64,000 nucleotides of DNA, from NCBI GenBank assembly GCA_023421075.1, contig JAEZUM010000051.1, forward strand, positions 191,293 to 255,292. Reading direction: 5' to 3'. Below the pieces are notes generated by a model, which saw nothing but the letters and a program-made list of their open reading frames with translations, was not told the DNA's origin and did not search any database. This DNA is from Bacillota bacterium (GTDB lineage Bacteria; Bacillota; Clostridia; Lachnospirales; Lachnospiraceae). A program made the translations under genes and the position numbers. Each line of letters opens with the position of its first letter. Position 1 is the stretch's first letter. Below are positions 53,544 through 61,963 of this stretch, piece by piece.

Positions 53544-54611
53544 TTAGACCTCAACAGTCCAGTTATGTTCATCTTTAATTTTACCTAATTGGATTCCAGT
53601 GATGGTATCGTAGAGCTTTTGGCTAATCGGACCGATCCCTCCATCCTGAACCTGCATAATATTCTTATCCCAGCGAAGCTGACCTACCGGTGAGATAACC
53701 GCTGCTGTACCGGTGCCCCATACCTCTTCCAAGGTACCGTTTTCATATGCATTATATATATCATCAATTGAAATTCTACGCTCTTCGGTTGGCAAGCCCC
53801 ATTCTCTGCACAAGGCAAGTACGGAATCTCTGGTCACGCCGGGTAAGATACTGCCGTTCAATGCCGGTGTGATGACCTTACCATTAATCTTGAAGAAGAT
53901 ATTCATCGCTCCTACTTCTTCGATGTATTTCCGATCAACACCATCCAGCCATAACACCTGAGAATAACCCTCGTCATGCGCCTTAACCTGTGATTTCAAC
54001 GAAGCCACATAGTTAGCTCCGGTCTTTGCTTCACCGATACCTCCCTTGACTGCTCTTACATACTCATCCTCAATCCATATTTTAACCGGATTCAGACCTT
54101 CGGGATAATATGCACCTACCGGTGAGAGTATAATTATAAACAGATAACGATCAGAAGGTCTTACCCCAAGGAATGGATCCGTAGCTATGATAAACGGTCT
54201 GATGTAAAGAGAAGTTCCTTCCTTGGTCGGAATCCACTTCTCATCCACTTTAACGATGGTCTTCAATGCCTGCAGGAAATCCTCCTCAGGAATCTCCGGG
54301 ATACATATTCTACGGTTCGTCTTATTCGCGCGTTCAATATTTTTCTCAGGACGGAACAATAAGGTTCTTCCATCTGCTGTCTTATAGGCCTTTAAACCCT
54401 CGAACATTTCCTGTCCGTAGTGGAATACCATAGCGGAAGGATCAAGATTGAGCGGTTGATAGGGTATCACTCGGGGATCATACCAGCCTTTTCCCGTCTC
54501 ATAATTCATAAGAAACATATGATCAGTAAAAATGGTTCCGAATTTTAATGGATTATCTGCTCCCGGTAATACCTTTGGGTCTTTCGTCGTCTCAATTCTA
54601 ATATTAAGCAT
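53544..54611 (-). CDS. ilvE: Branched-chain amino acid aminotransferase
   Basis: 355 residues, the longer class IV (eukaryote/Bacillus-like) form. It exchanges amino groups between Leu, Ile or Val and 2-oxoglutarate. The pyridoxal-phosphate lysine lies in GGIGEAKTGANYVASL (about 200), YIRPFIIATDPFLGV is near 135, and the phosphate-binding region is ALNGSILPGVTRDSVL. RBS AAGGAAGG and a promoter at 54665-54693 precede it. Confidence 0.95.
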   Translation of the reverse strand: MLNIRIETTKDPKVLPGADNPLKFGTIFTDHMFLMNYETGKGWYDPRVIPYQPLNLDPSAMVFHYGQEMFEGLKAYKTADGRTLLFRPEKNIERANKTNRRICIPEIPEEDFLQALKTIVKVDEKWIPTKEGTSLYIRPFIIATDPFLGVRPSDRYLFIIILSPVGAYYPEGLNPVKIWIEDEYVRAVKGGIGEAKTGANYVASLKSQVKAHDEGYSQVLWLDGVDRKYIEEVGAMNIFFKINGKVITPALNGSILPGVTRDSVLALCREWGLPTEERRISIDDIYNAYENGTLEEVWGTGTAAVISPVGQLRWDKNIMQVQDGGIGPISQKLYDTITGIQLGKIKDEHNWTVEV

Positions 54612-54664
54612 ATATCATCATCCTTCCTTATCCTTTTTGTTCCCGGTAAAATTTTATATTCTTT

Positions 54665-54693
54665 ATAGTAGACTTACTTTCCGAATTTTTCAA
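54665..54693 (-). promoter_or_regulatory. SigA-type promoter of ilvE
   Basis: TTGAAA (54688-54693), 17 bases, TACTAT (54665-54670), about 55 bases before the start codon. No T-box leader is present. Confidence 0.65.
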
Positions 54694-54720
54694 GCATTTT
54701 TTAAAAAAACCGTTCCGCCA

Positions 54721-55212
54721 TCATTTCTTTCGTTCATATCGACAGAAGGTATAGGTAAGGTCATAATAGGTCTGCTCCTCTGTCTCCTCCACAAGTGCCC
54801 AGTCCTCCATTTGATCCAAATTCGGGAAATAGGTGTCTGCCTGATAAGCAAAGTCAATCTTTGTGATATGAGCCACATCACAGTAGGGTAACATCTGACG
54901 ATAGATACTGGCTCCGCCGATGATATAAATATCTTCTGATTTATAATTCTTCGTAAGCTCTAAAGCTTCATCAATACTATAAACCATAATAGCATCCTTC
55001 ACTTTGTAATCCTTCTCAAGAGCGATTACGATATTGGTTCTATTCTTTAGAGGTTGTCCACCCGGAAAGCTCTCCAGAGTGTTCTTCCCCATAATAACTA
55101 CCTTACCCATTGTCTCATCACGGAAAAATCGCATATCAGCAGGGATGCTGACCAGCAGCTTATTCTGATATCCGATCGCCCAATTATTATCAACTGCTAC
55201 AATTACATTCAT
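54721..55212 (-). CDS. Dihydrofolate reductase
   Basis: About 163 residues. It regenerates tetrahydrofolate consumed by thymidylate synthase. Motifs: VIVAVDNNWAIGYQNKLL at the start, the catalytic acid in IPADMRFFRDET (about 27), VIMGKNTLESFPGG and YIIGGASIYRQMLPY (about 100-113). Start at 55212 behind AAAGGTGG, which is followed by an in-frame GTG. It follows thyA in the same direction with about 214 bases between, part of which is a perfect hairpin. Confidence 0.95.
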   Translation of the reverse strand: MNVIVAVDNNWAIGYQNKLLVSIPADMRFFRDETMGKVVIMGKNTLESFPGGQPLKNRTNIVIALEKDYKVKDAIMVYSIDEALELTKNYKSEDIYIIGGASIYRQMLPYCDVAHITKIDFAYQADTYFPNLDQMEDWALVEETEEQTYYDLTYTFCRYERKK

Positions 55213-55399
55213 TTGTAAATCCACCTTTCAAATATCATAAAGACCAATTGAATCCTCAACCTGGAAGAACAAGGCACTTCAATCACGTTTTTTTCCGCTA
55301 CCTACCCGAGGATTAGTTTGTGCCGAGGAAGACGCAGAGTTACCACAACCCGGAAGAACAAGGAGTGAGCACCACTGTGCGAACTTCGCAGTTCTTCTC

Positions 55400-55432
55400 G
55401 TGTAATGAAAACATTCCATGTTTTCATTACAC
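55400..55432 (-). other. Perfect hairpin over the thyA stop codon
   Basis: GTGTAATGAAAACA and its exact complement enclose five bases; the thyA stop codon is in the 5' arm. There is no clear U-tract, so it may stabilise or punctuate the thyA-dfr message rather than end it. Confidence 0.6.
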
Positions 55433-56272
55433 TGCGACGGGAATCTCCACCTTCGGTCCGAACTTATAATCTCGTAATTCAAAATCCTCAACCTTAAAAT
55501 CATAGAAGTCCTTCACTTCGGGATTCATCCAGAAGGTCGGTGCATCATAGGTAGGACGCGCAATCAGCTCCTTGATGATCGGAATATGACGATCATAAAT
55601 ATGAGCATCTGCAACAACATGCACCAGTTCGCCTACTTCATAGCCACAAACCTGTGCCAGCATATGTACCAGAACCGAATACTGACATACATTCCAGCTA
55701 TTGGCTGCAAGAATATCATTCGAGCGTTGATTCAAGATTGCATTCAGAACCAACCTGTCACTATCCCTCTTCTTTGTAACATTGAAGGTCATGCTGTAAG
55801 CACAGGGATAAAGCTTCATCTCATGAAGATCCTGATGCACATAGATATTTGTCATAATTCTTCTGCTGTAAGGATTATTCTTCAGGTCAAAGATGACACG
55901 GTCTACCTGATCCATCTCACCTTCTCTGTATTTATGCTTTACACTCATTTGGTACCCATATGCTTTTCCGATGGAACCATTCTCATCAGCCCAGGCATCC
56001 CATATATGGCTGTTCAAATCATTGATATTATTCGATTTCTTCTGCCAGATCCATAATATTTCATCAATACAGCTTTTGAATGCTGTTTTTCGTAAGGTCA
56101 TAGCCGGAAATTCTTTTGATAAATCATACCGATTTACAACACCGAATTTTTTTATGGTATATGCATAAGAGCCATCTTCCCATTTTGGCCTTACCTTCTC
56201 TCCTTCGGTACTGACACCGTTTTCCAAGATATCCTTGCACATCTCAATAAAAATATTATCTGCTAAACTCAT
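55427..56272 (-). CDS. thyA: Thymidylate synthase, ThyA family (Bacillus ThyA / phage phi3T type)
   Basis: 281 residues. It methylates dUMP to dTMP with methylene-tetrahydrofolate. The catalytic Cys157 is in KLYPCAYSMTF. The usual QRSxDxxLGxPFN block is QRSNDILAANSWNV, and the chain ends in EIPVAV. Length, WIWQKKSN and the C-terminal PEVKDFYDFKVEDF resemble B. subtilis ThyA rather than E. coli ThyA. RBS GGGAGGT. With the DHFR gene downstream and dCMP deaminase 6 kb away it makes up the thymidylate pathway. Confidence 0.93.
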   Translation of the reverse strand: MSLADNIFIEMCKDILENGVSTEGEKVRPKWEDGSYAYTIKKFGVVNRYDLSKEFPAMTLRKTAFKSCIDEILWIWQKKSNNINDLNSHIWDAWADENGSIGKAYGYQMSVKHKYREGEMDQVDRVIFDLKNNPYSRRIMTNIYVHQDLHEMKLYPCAYSMTFNVTKKRDSDRLVLNAILNQRSNDILAANSWNVCQYSVLVHMLAQVCGYEVGELVHVVADAHIYDRHIPIIKELIARPTYDAPTFWMNPEVKDFYDFKVEDFELRDYKFGPKVEIPVAV

Positions 56273-56500
56273 AAATTACCTCCCGGCTGAGCATTAAGGA
56301 TTTGAGTCGCCTTCGATGTTTCTATAAAACACCATATTTCAACGGACTCCTCAATTCATAATTGTACCCTATATCCCCTGCAGTGGCAACTAATAAATTC
56401 ATAACATCGGCGTAGTCATTAGATCTGGCTCATCGATTACGATTCGCAAAAAATGGAACGGCACCGGCAAAGACTTAGTATGCTTACCACATCCCATACG

Positions 56501-56572
56501 AAAAAGAATAGTGTGCGACTATCAGTCCGCTAAGAGAACCTGTCTCCATTGGATTGATAGTCACGCACTATT
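56501..56572 (-). terminator. Intrinsic terminator of nrdD
   Basis: On the minus strand AATAGTG..GACTATCA pairs with TGATAGTC..CACTATT in 15 of 18 positions and is followed by CTTTTTC. The rest of the 371-base gap before thyA (56273-56643) shows nothing else I can name; no nrdG activase gene is present. Confidence 0.75.
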
Positions 56573-56643
56573 CATATAATGTAATATGTGATAAACATCA
56601 CCATTGTAGATCCATTGATGTAATATCAACTATCCTATCATGA

Positions 56644-59019
56644 TTACATGCATACCAGCTGCTCGTCTGCGTAGCGCTTGATGTTGGATGCATTCACGAA
56701 TTTCTTCGCAACACCTTCTCTAATCTCAACTAATGTCGGAGCCTGCATAATATTGAATTCTCTGGCCAGTTCCGCATTCTCTTCTGCATCAACGATAGCA
56801 AAGGTGGTATTCTTCAGATATTCTTTTGCTGCATGACAGTTCGGGCAGGTCTTCGTCGTAAACAGATAAAGTCCATCCTCCATCTGTCCACTTGTCTCTT
56901 CCTCACTACGGAGACTATTATCTCTCAGATCAATATTCATCTCTCTGGAATGCTCCATATCATAGATTCGACGGTTCTTATACTCTTGTGCTTTCCCTTC
57001 GTTCCAATTCTGAACCGGTCGATAATAACCGGTAATTCGGCTGTATACCTCTGCCTTCTCGCCGCAGTGAGGGCAAGTGAATTGTTCACCGACAAGATAA
57101 CCATGGGTCTTGCATACCGAATAGGTGGGAGACATGGTATAGTATGGTAATTTATAATTATCGGCTATCGTCTTAACCAGCTTTGCTGCTGCTTGCCAGT
57201 CCGGAAGCTTCTCACCGAGGAATGCATGGAATACTGTACCGGAGGTATATAAGGTCTGAAGTTCATCCTGAATATCCAATGCTTCAAAAATATCCTCTGT
57301 ATATCCTACCGGCAGATGTGAGCTGTTGGTATAATAAGGGGTATCCCCTTCCTTACCTGCAGTCTTAATCTCAGGCCAACGCTTTTTATCATTCTTCGCA
57401 AGACGATAAGTGGTCGATTCTGCCGGAGTTGCTTCCAGATTGTATAGATCGCCGAACTTCTCCTGATAATCAGAAAGACGCTCTCTCATATGATTCAAAG
57501 TCTTGATCGCAAACTCCTTGGTCTTCGTATGAGTCATATCCTCGCCAAGCCACTTTGCATTCAGACCCACCTCATTCATACCGATCAGACCAATGGTTGA
57601 GAAATGGCTGTCAAAGGAGCCTAAATAACGCTTGGTATAAGGATACAAGCCTTCCTGCAGAAGCTTTGTAATAACGCCTCTCTTCACATGTAAGGAACGT
57701 GCGGAAATATCCATCATTCGATCAAGGCGCGCATAGAAATCTCTCTCATCGGATGCAAGATATGCTATTCTGGGCATATTGATTGTTACCACGCCTACGC
57801 TACCGGTGCTTTCACCGGAGCCAAAGAATCCGCCGGTCTTCTTACGCAACTCTCTAAGGTCAAGCCGTAATCTGCAGCACATAGAGCGAACATCACTCGG
57901 TTCCATATCACTGTTTATATAGTTAGAGAAATACGGTGTACCGTACTTCGCGGTCATTTCGAATAACAGACGATTATTTTCGGTATCGGACCAATCAAAA
58001 TCCTTGGTAATGGAATAAGTAGGAATGGGATATTGGAAGCCTCTTCCGTTCGCGTCGCCTTCAATCATAATCTCAATAAAGGCTTTATTTACCATATCCA
58101 TTTCTTTTTTACAATCTTTATATTTGAAATCCACCTCTTTACCGCCGATAATACAAGGCAGCTCTGCAAGATCGTTCGGTACAGTCCAGTCTAAGGTAAT
58201 ATTGGAGAAGGGTGCCTGTGTTCCCCAACGGCTCGGTGTGTTCACACCGTAGACAAAGGATTGAATACATTGTTTTACTTCTCTGTAAGATAAATCATCA
58301 ATTTTTACGAAGGGTGCTAAATAAGTATCAAAAGAGGAAAATGCCTGAGCTCCTGCCCATTCATTCTGCATAATTCCCAAGAAGTTTACCATCTGATTAC
58401 AAAGGGTTGAAAGATGGCTTGCCGGAGAGGAGGTTATCTTGCCGGGAATTCCGCCAAGTCCTTCCTTAATTAATTGCTTTAAAGACCAGCCGGCACAATA
58501 ACCGGTTAACATAGATAAATCATGTAAATGGATATCACCATTGCGATGAGCATTGGCTATTTCTTCATCGTAGATCTCAGATAACCAATAATTCGCTGTT
58601 ATGGCACCTGAATTATGTAATATAAGTCCGCCTACCGAGTAGGTTACGGTTGAGTTCTCTTTTACTCTCCAGTCCTCCTCGTTCACATAATTGTTCACAA
58701 TCTCCTTGTAATCGAGAATTGTAGACTTCATGTTACGGATCTTTTCTCTGTTTTTGCGGTATAGGATATATGCTTTAGCAACATCGGTATAACCGGTCTG
58801 TTCCAATACGCTTTCCACACTGTCTTGAACATCCTCTACATGTATGGTTTCCTCTTTAATCTTTTTCTGAAAATCGGAAGTTACGCGAAGCGCTAATAAA
58901 CTAATGATCTCCTCGGTGTAAAACTTTTCTGTTGCTTTGAAGGCTTTAGTAATAGCATCACTGATTTTTTTTAGGTTGAATTCGGCAACCTGCCCGTCTC
59001 TTTTAATAACGTTAATCAT
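56644..59019 (-). CDS. nrdD: Anaerobic ribonucleoside-triphosphate reductase with fused C-terminal thioredoxin-fold domain
   Basis: 791 residues. It reduces NTPs to dNTPs with a glycyl radical. Order: ATP-cone (about 1-95; MINVIKRDGQVAEFNLKKIS), catalytic barrel, a zinc-binding site with CPHC (about 650), and the radical site RITGY with Gly664. After that, where NrdD normally ends, a thioredoxin/glutaredoxin-like domain (about 715-791) carries LYLFTTKTCPNCHAAKEYL (Cys725 and Cys728) and a cis-Pro motif APTLVEI. This suggests a built-in thiol reductant instead of formate. No nrdG lies next to it. RBS GGGAG; promoter and NrdR-box-like sites upstream. Confidence 0.94.
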   Translation of the reverse strand: MINVIKRDGQVAEFNLKKISDAITKAFKATEKFYTEEIISLLALRVTSDFQKKIKEETIHVEDVQDSVESVLEQTGYTDVAKAYILYRKNREKIRNMKSTILDYKEIVNNYVNEEDWRVKENSTVTYSVGGLILHNSGAITANYWLSEIYDEEIANAHRNGDIHLHDLSMLTGYCAGWSLKQLIKEGLGGIPGKITSSPASHLSTLCNQMVNFLGIMQNEWAGAQAFSSFDTYLAPFVKIDDLSYREVKQCIQSFVYGVNTPSRWGTQAPFSNITLDWTVPNDLAELPCIIGGKEVDFKYKDCKKEMDMVNKAFIEIMIEGDANGRGFQYPIPTYSITKDFDWSDTENNRLLFEMTAKYGTPYFSNYINSDMEPSDVRSMCCRLRLDLRELRKKTGGFFGSGESTGSVGVVTINMPRIAYLASDERDFYARLDRMMDISARSLHVKRGVITKLLQEGLYPYTKRYLGSFDSHFSTIGLIGMNEVGLNAKWLGEDMTHTKTKEFAIKTLNHMRERLSDYQEKFGDLYNLEATPAESTTYRLAKNDKKRWPEIKTAGKEGDTPYYTNSSHLPVGYTEDIFEALDIQDELQTLYTSGTVFHAFLGEKLPDWQAAAKLVKTIADNYKLPYYTMSPTYSVCKTHGYLVGEQFTCPHCGEKAEVYSRITGYYRPVQNWNEGKAQEYKNRRIYDMEHSREMNIDLRDNSLRSEEETSGQMEDGLYLFTTKTCPNCHAAKEYLKNTTFAIVDAEENAELAREFNIMQAPTLVEIREGVAKKFVNASNIKRYADEQLVCM

Positions 59020-59080
59020 ATGTAACTGTCTCCCTTCCCGCTTTTACACATAGTTGTATCTAAAGATAACCTATGTTTCA

Positions 59081-59163
59081 ATAGTACCAGAAAAAGCCAA
59101 TATAGTCAATAAAAAAATACTAGATATATGTGAGATTTTTGATCTCCATACTATATCTAGTAT
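59081..59163 (-). promoter_or_regulatory. nrdD promoter with two NrdR-box-like palindromes, also a terminator-shaped hairpin
   Basis: TTGACT (59104-59109), 17 bases, TACTAT (59081-59086). Upstream, ATACTATATCTAGTAT (59148-59163) and ATACTAGATATATGTG (59117-59132) start 31 bases apart, three helix turns, the arrangement described for NrdR boxes. The same DNA folds on the minus strand into a hairpin (GAGAT/ATCTC core, ATACTAGATATA arm) followed by seven T, a terminator for hflX. Confidence 0.6.
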
Positions 59164-59187
59164 TTGAATTAGTAATTAATACCTATT

Positions 59188-59215
59188 AAATATCGGCTTG
59201 CAAATGCCGATATTT
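59188..59215. terminator. Small hairpin directly after hflX
   Basis: ATATCGGC and GCCGATAT form a perfect 8-bp stem with an eight-base loop; short T-runs follow on both strands. It lies about 20 bases after the hflX stop. Confidence 0.5.
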
Positions 59216-59233
59216 TCGTCTAAAACGATACAT

Positions 59234-60481
59234 CTATACCAATGTCTGGTATAAATCTTTCGGAACATAAGCCTTCACATAGATGCCCTCCTGCTGGTAC
59301 TCTTCCTCCAACAGCTGCCCGAATTTTCTGATGGTCTGGATCTGTCCGGCCTCCTGATAAGAGAACACCTTCTCAAGTAAAACCTTACGCTCACCCAGAA
59401 CCTTTTCGATTACTTCCAGAAGCTTATCAATATCCGCACCGGTTTTAGCCGATATTTTAACCGTATGATCTGCTTTAAAATCCTTTATAATTGTTTCTGC
59501 CTCAAGCTTATCCTGTTTGTTAAAGGCAGTAATGATGACCTTGTCCTGAATTCCAAGCTTATTCAAGGTGTCATACACAATATGCATCTGACTATAAGCA
59601 TCCGGATTCGAACTGTCAACCACATGCAGGATAATATCAGCATACTTCGCTTCCTCCAGAGTACTGCGAAAGGACTCAATCAAATGGTGGGGAAGCTTAC
59701 GGATAAAGCCAACGGTATCCGTCATAAGTACCTGTTGCCCGCTCTCCAAGGTCAGGGCTCTTGTCGTAGGATCCAGTGTTGCAAAAAGCTTATCCTCCTC
59801 CAACACGCCTGCATTTGTAAGATGGTTCAGCAAAGTGGATTTACCGGCATTCGTATAGCCAACGATTGCGACAACCGGTATCATATTCTTACTGCGAAGG
59901 CTTCTTGAAGTCTCTCGGTTTTGCTTTACTTCATCAAGCCCTCGCCTCAGCTGAGTTATTCTCTCTTTGATAATTCGACGATCCATCTCCAGCTTCTTCT
60001 CGCCGGGTCCTCTGGTTCCGATACCTCCGCCCAGTCTCGAGAGAGAATTACGTAGTCCGATCAGTCGGCTGGAACGATAGCGCAGCTGTGCCAATTCTAC
60101 TTGTATCTTACCCTCTTTCGTCGATGCTCTGTTCGCAAAAATATCAAGAATAATTACAGTACGATCCAGTACCTTCATCTGAAGGGCGTCCTCCAGATTT
60201 TTCAACTGAGCCGGTGTCAATTCATCATCACATACGACGCCGGTGGCTCCGGTCTCCAACGCCAGTGCACGAACCTCATCGATCTTACCCTTACCAATAT
60301 AAGTACCGGGGTGAACAGTCTCTCTGTTTTGAATGATCTTACCGACCGTTACAGCACCTGCCGTAGCTGCCAGCTCCTCCAATTCCTCAAGAGATTGCAC
60401 TGTATCATCACTTACATTTGAAGCCACCCCAACTAATACAAATCGTTCCTCTTGCTCTTTTATATCATATAATTCTGCCAT
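59234..60481 (-). CDS. hflX: Ribosome-associated GTPase HflX
   Basis: 415 residues. HflX splits stalled ribosomes, notably under stress. The N-terminal HflX domain has HPGTYIGKGKIDEV (about 57-70) and DDELTPAQLKNLE, a glycine-rich segment LSRLGGGIGTRGPGEKKLE, then the GTPase domain with GYTNAGKSTLLNHL (about 208) and DTVGFIRKLPHHL. RBS GAGGAG overlaps the stop of the TPR lipoprotein gene upstream, so the two are one operon. Confidence 0.96.
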   Translation of the reverse strand: MAELYDIKEQEERFVLVGVASNVSDDTVQSLEELEELAATAGAVTVGKIIQNRETVHPGTYIGKGKIDEVRALALETGATGVVCDDELTPAQLKNLEDALQMKVLDRTVIILDIFANRASTKEGKIQVELAQLRYRSSRLIGLRNSLSRLGGGIGTRGPGEKKLEMDRRIIKERITQLRRGLDEVKQNRETSRSLRSKNMIPVVAIVGYTNAGKSTLLNHLTNAGVLEEDKLFATLDPTTRALTLESGQQVLMTDTVGFIRKLPHHLIESFRSTLEEAKYADIILHVVDSSNPDAYSQMHIVYDTLNKLGIQDKVIITAFNKQDKLEAETIIKDFKADHTVKISAKTGADIDKLLEVIEKVLGERKVLLEKVFSYQEAGQIQTIRKFGQLLEEEYQQEGIYVKAYVPKDLYQTLV

Positions 60482-60484
60482 TAA

Positions 60485-61678
60485 CTACTCCTCTAATGTC
60501 TCGGTAACTGCTTCAGCAATTCTGGTATCCACAAACTCTGCTTCTCTTGCCGCTTCCTTATCCTCCGGATAATCGGCCAGATACTGTGTCAGCTTCTCCT
60601 TCGCTTTATCAAATTCACCCAAACATTCATATACAATAATTTCATTTTTCTTCAGCGTCTTCTTCGTACCTGCATGATTATAAGCGAGCCCTTTCTCCAG
60701 ATACTTAAGAGCATCCCCATATTCACCGGTCTTGATCAGACAGGATGCAATCTGATTATAAACATTAGGCGCCAGGATCTCGCCTTCCTTGATAAAAATA
60801 TCATAATAATAGATTGCTTTCGGATAATCCTTTTTAATACGATAGATCTCTCCGAGATAATAATAAGCTTCCGCAAAACCATTCTTAAACCCTTCGCTTA
60901 ATTCCGAAAGTGCTGCTTCATAATTTCCTTGATAAAAATGAACCTTTGCCAGATTGTACTGATCGGCACTGCTCTTAATCGTAAGCTCCGATGCTTTATT
61001 CAACACCTCATTGGCAGCGGTCACATCAGCGCTCTCTGCCAGCAAATAATATTTACCGAAATAATGAGCATAATTCTCCGGTTCTGCATGAATGGCTGCA
61101 TCGTAGTCCGCCAGACTTTGTTCAAAATCGCCTAGATTTCGGTAGCATAAGGCACGGCTGCTGTATGCATCCGCACTTTTATTATCCAGCTTAATCAATC
61201 CGGTGTAAGTTTTGATTGCTTCTTCGTAGGCACCAACGGTAATATAAGAACTACCGATATAATACAATATATCCATATCCAATTCTGATAATTCATTGAT
61301 ATCCAAAGCCTTCTTAAACTGGGCGATCGCTTTTTCATAATCAAGCATATAATAATAAGCGATTCCTTTTCCGCGGAATAATTTTTTATTATTCTGCTTC
61401 ACGATGATGACATCTTTGTTCACATATGCTTTATCGAATTCAACCAAGGCTTCTTCATATTGTTTCAGCTTAATCAAAGACATACCATAATCGATATAAT
61501 AGTCTGCCCTTCCCGGATTTTCCTTAATAGCAGCCTCAAAATAAGCAGCGGCTTCTTCATAGTTCTCATTCTCGAAGCTTTTCTTACCATCCTTATATAA
61601 GTTATCGGACAGACTGCAGCCGGCCATCATCAGAACCAATATTAAGCATATTCCCATAGAAAGAAGCTTCTTAATCAT
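60485..61678 (-). CDS. Tetratricopeptide-repeat lipoprotein
   Basis: 397 residues. A lipoprotein signal (MIKKLLSMGICLILVLMMAGC) is followed by about nine TPR units through the whole length, for example YEEAAAYFEAAIKENPGRADYY, cut short here, then YEKAIAQFKKALDIN and YPKAIYYYDIFIKEG. TPR proteins act as scaffolds for protein contacts, here on the outer face of the membrane. It has RBS GGGGG, and the next gene, hflX, is three bases on. What it binds is unknown; the pairing with hflX may be only transcriptional. Confidence 0.92.
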   Translation of the reverse strand: MIKKLLSMGICLILVLMMAGCSLSDNLYKDGKKSFENENYEEAAAYFEAAIKENPGRADYYIDYGMSLIKLKQYEEALVEFDKAYVNKDVIIVKQNNKKLFRGKGIAYYYMLDYEKAIAQFKKALDINELSELDMDILYYIGSSYITVGAYEEAIKTYTGLIKLDNKSADAYSSRALCYRNLGDFEQSLADYDAAIHAEPENYAHYFGKYYLLAESADVTAANEVLNKASELTIKSSADQYNLAKVHFYQGNYEAALSELSEGFKNGFAEAYYYLGEIYRIKKDYPKAIYYYDIFIKEGEILAPNVYNQIASCLIKTGEYGDALKYLEKGLAYNHAGTKKTLKKNEIIVYECLGEFDKAKEKLTQYLADYPEDKEAAREAEFVDTRIAEAVTETLEE

Positions 61679-61867
61679 CCGAAATCCCCCGTGGTATATA
61701 AAATAGAACTCTTTTGTAATAAGTATCTTTCAAATTCTCCGGTAATTTTACAAAAACCTACCATATCTTGTAGCCCTGTATTATTTTACCACATAATCGG
61801 CCGACATACAATAAAAGATTACAATCGCCAATGCTTCATAAGTACTATTTTTTTTGTCCGACTGAGG

Positions 61868-61922
61868 ATAAAAAGAGGTACAATTTATGTCAGACAGAGA
61901 AGCCCGACATGCATTGTACCTC
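61868..61922 (-). terminator. Intrinsic terminator of hppA
   Basis: GAGGTACAAT and ATTGTACCTC, with inner ATGTC/GACAT, are followed by TTTTTATCC. A smaller AGCCC/GGGCT hairpin lies between it and the hppA stop. Confidence 0.85.
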
Positions 61923-61963
61923 GTGATCAGCCCCTGTTATCAGGGCTATAATTCAAAGATTGA

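Noticed and set aside
55262..55362. Direct repeat GGAAGAACAAGG (two copies about 90 bases apart) between dfr and thyA
   Set aside because: Only 12 bases, with no terminal inverted repeats or mobile gene; not enough for an insertion element or attachment site.
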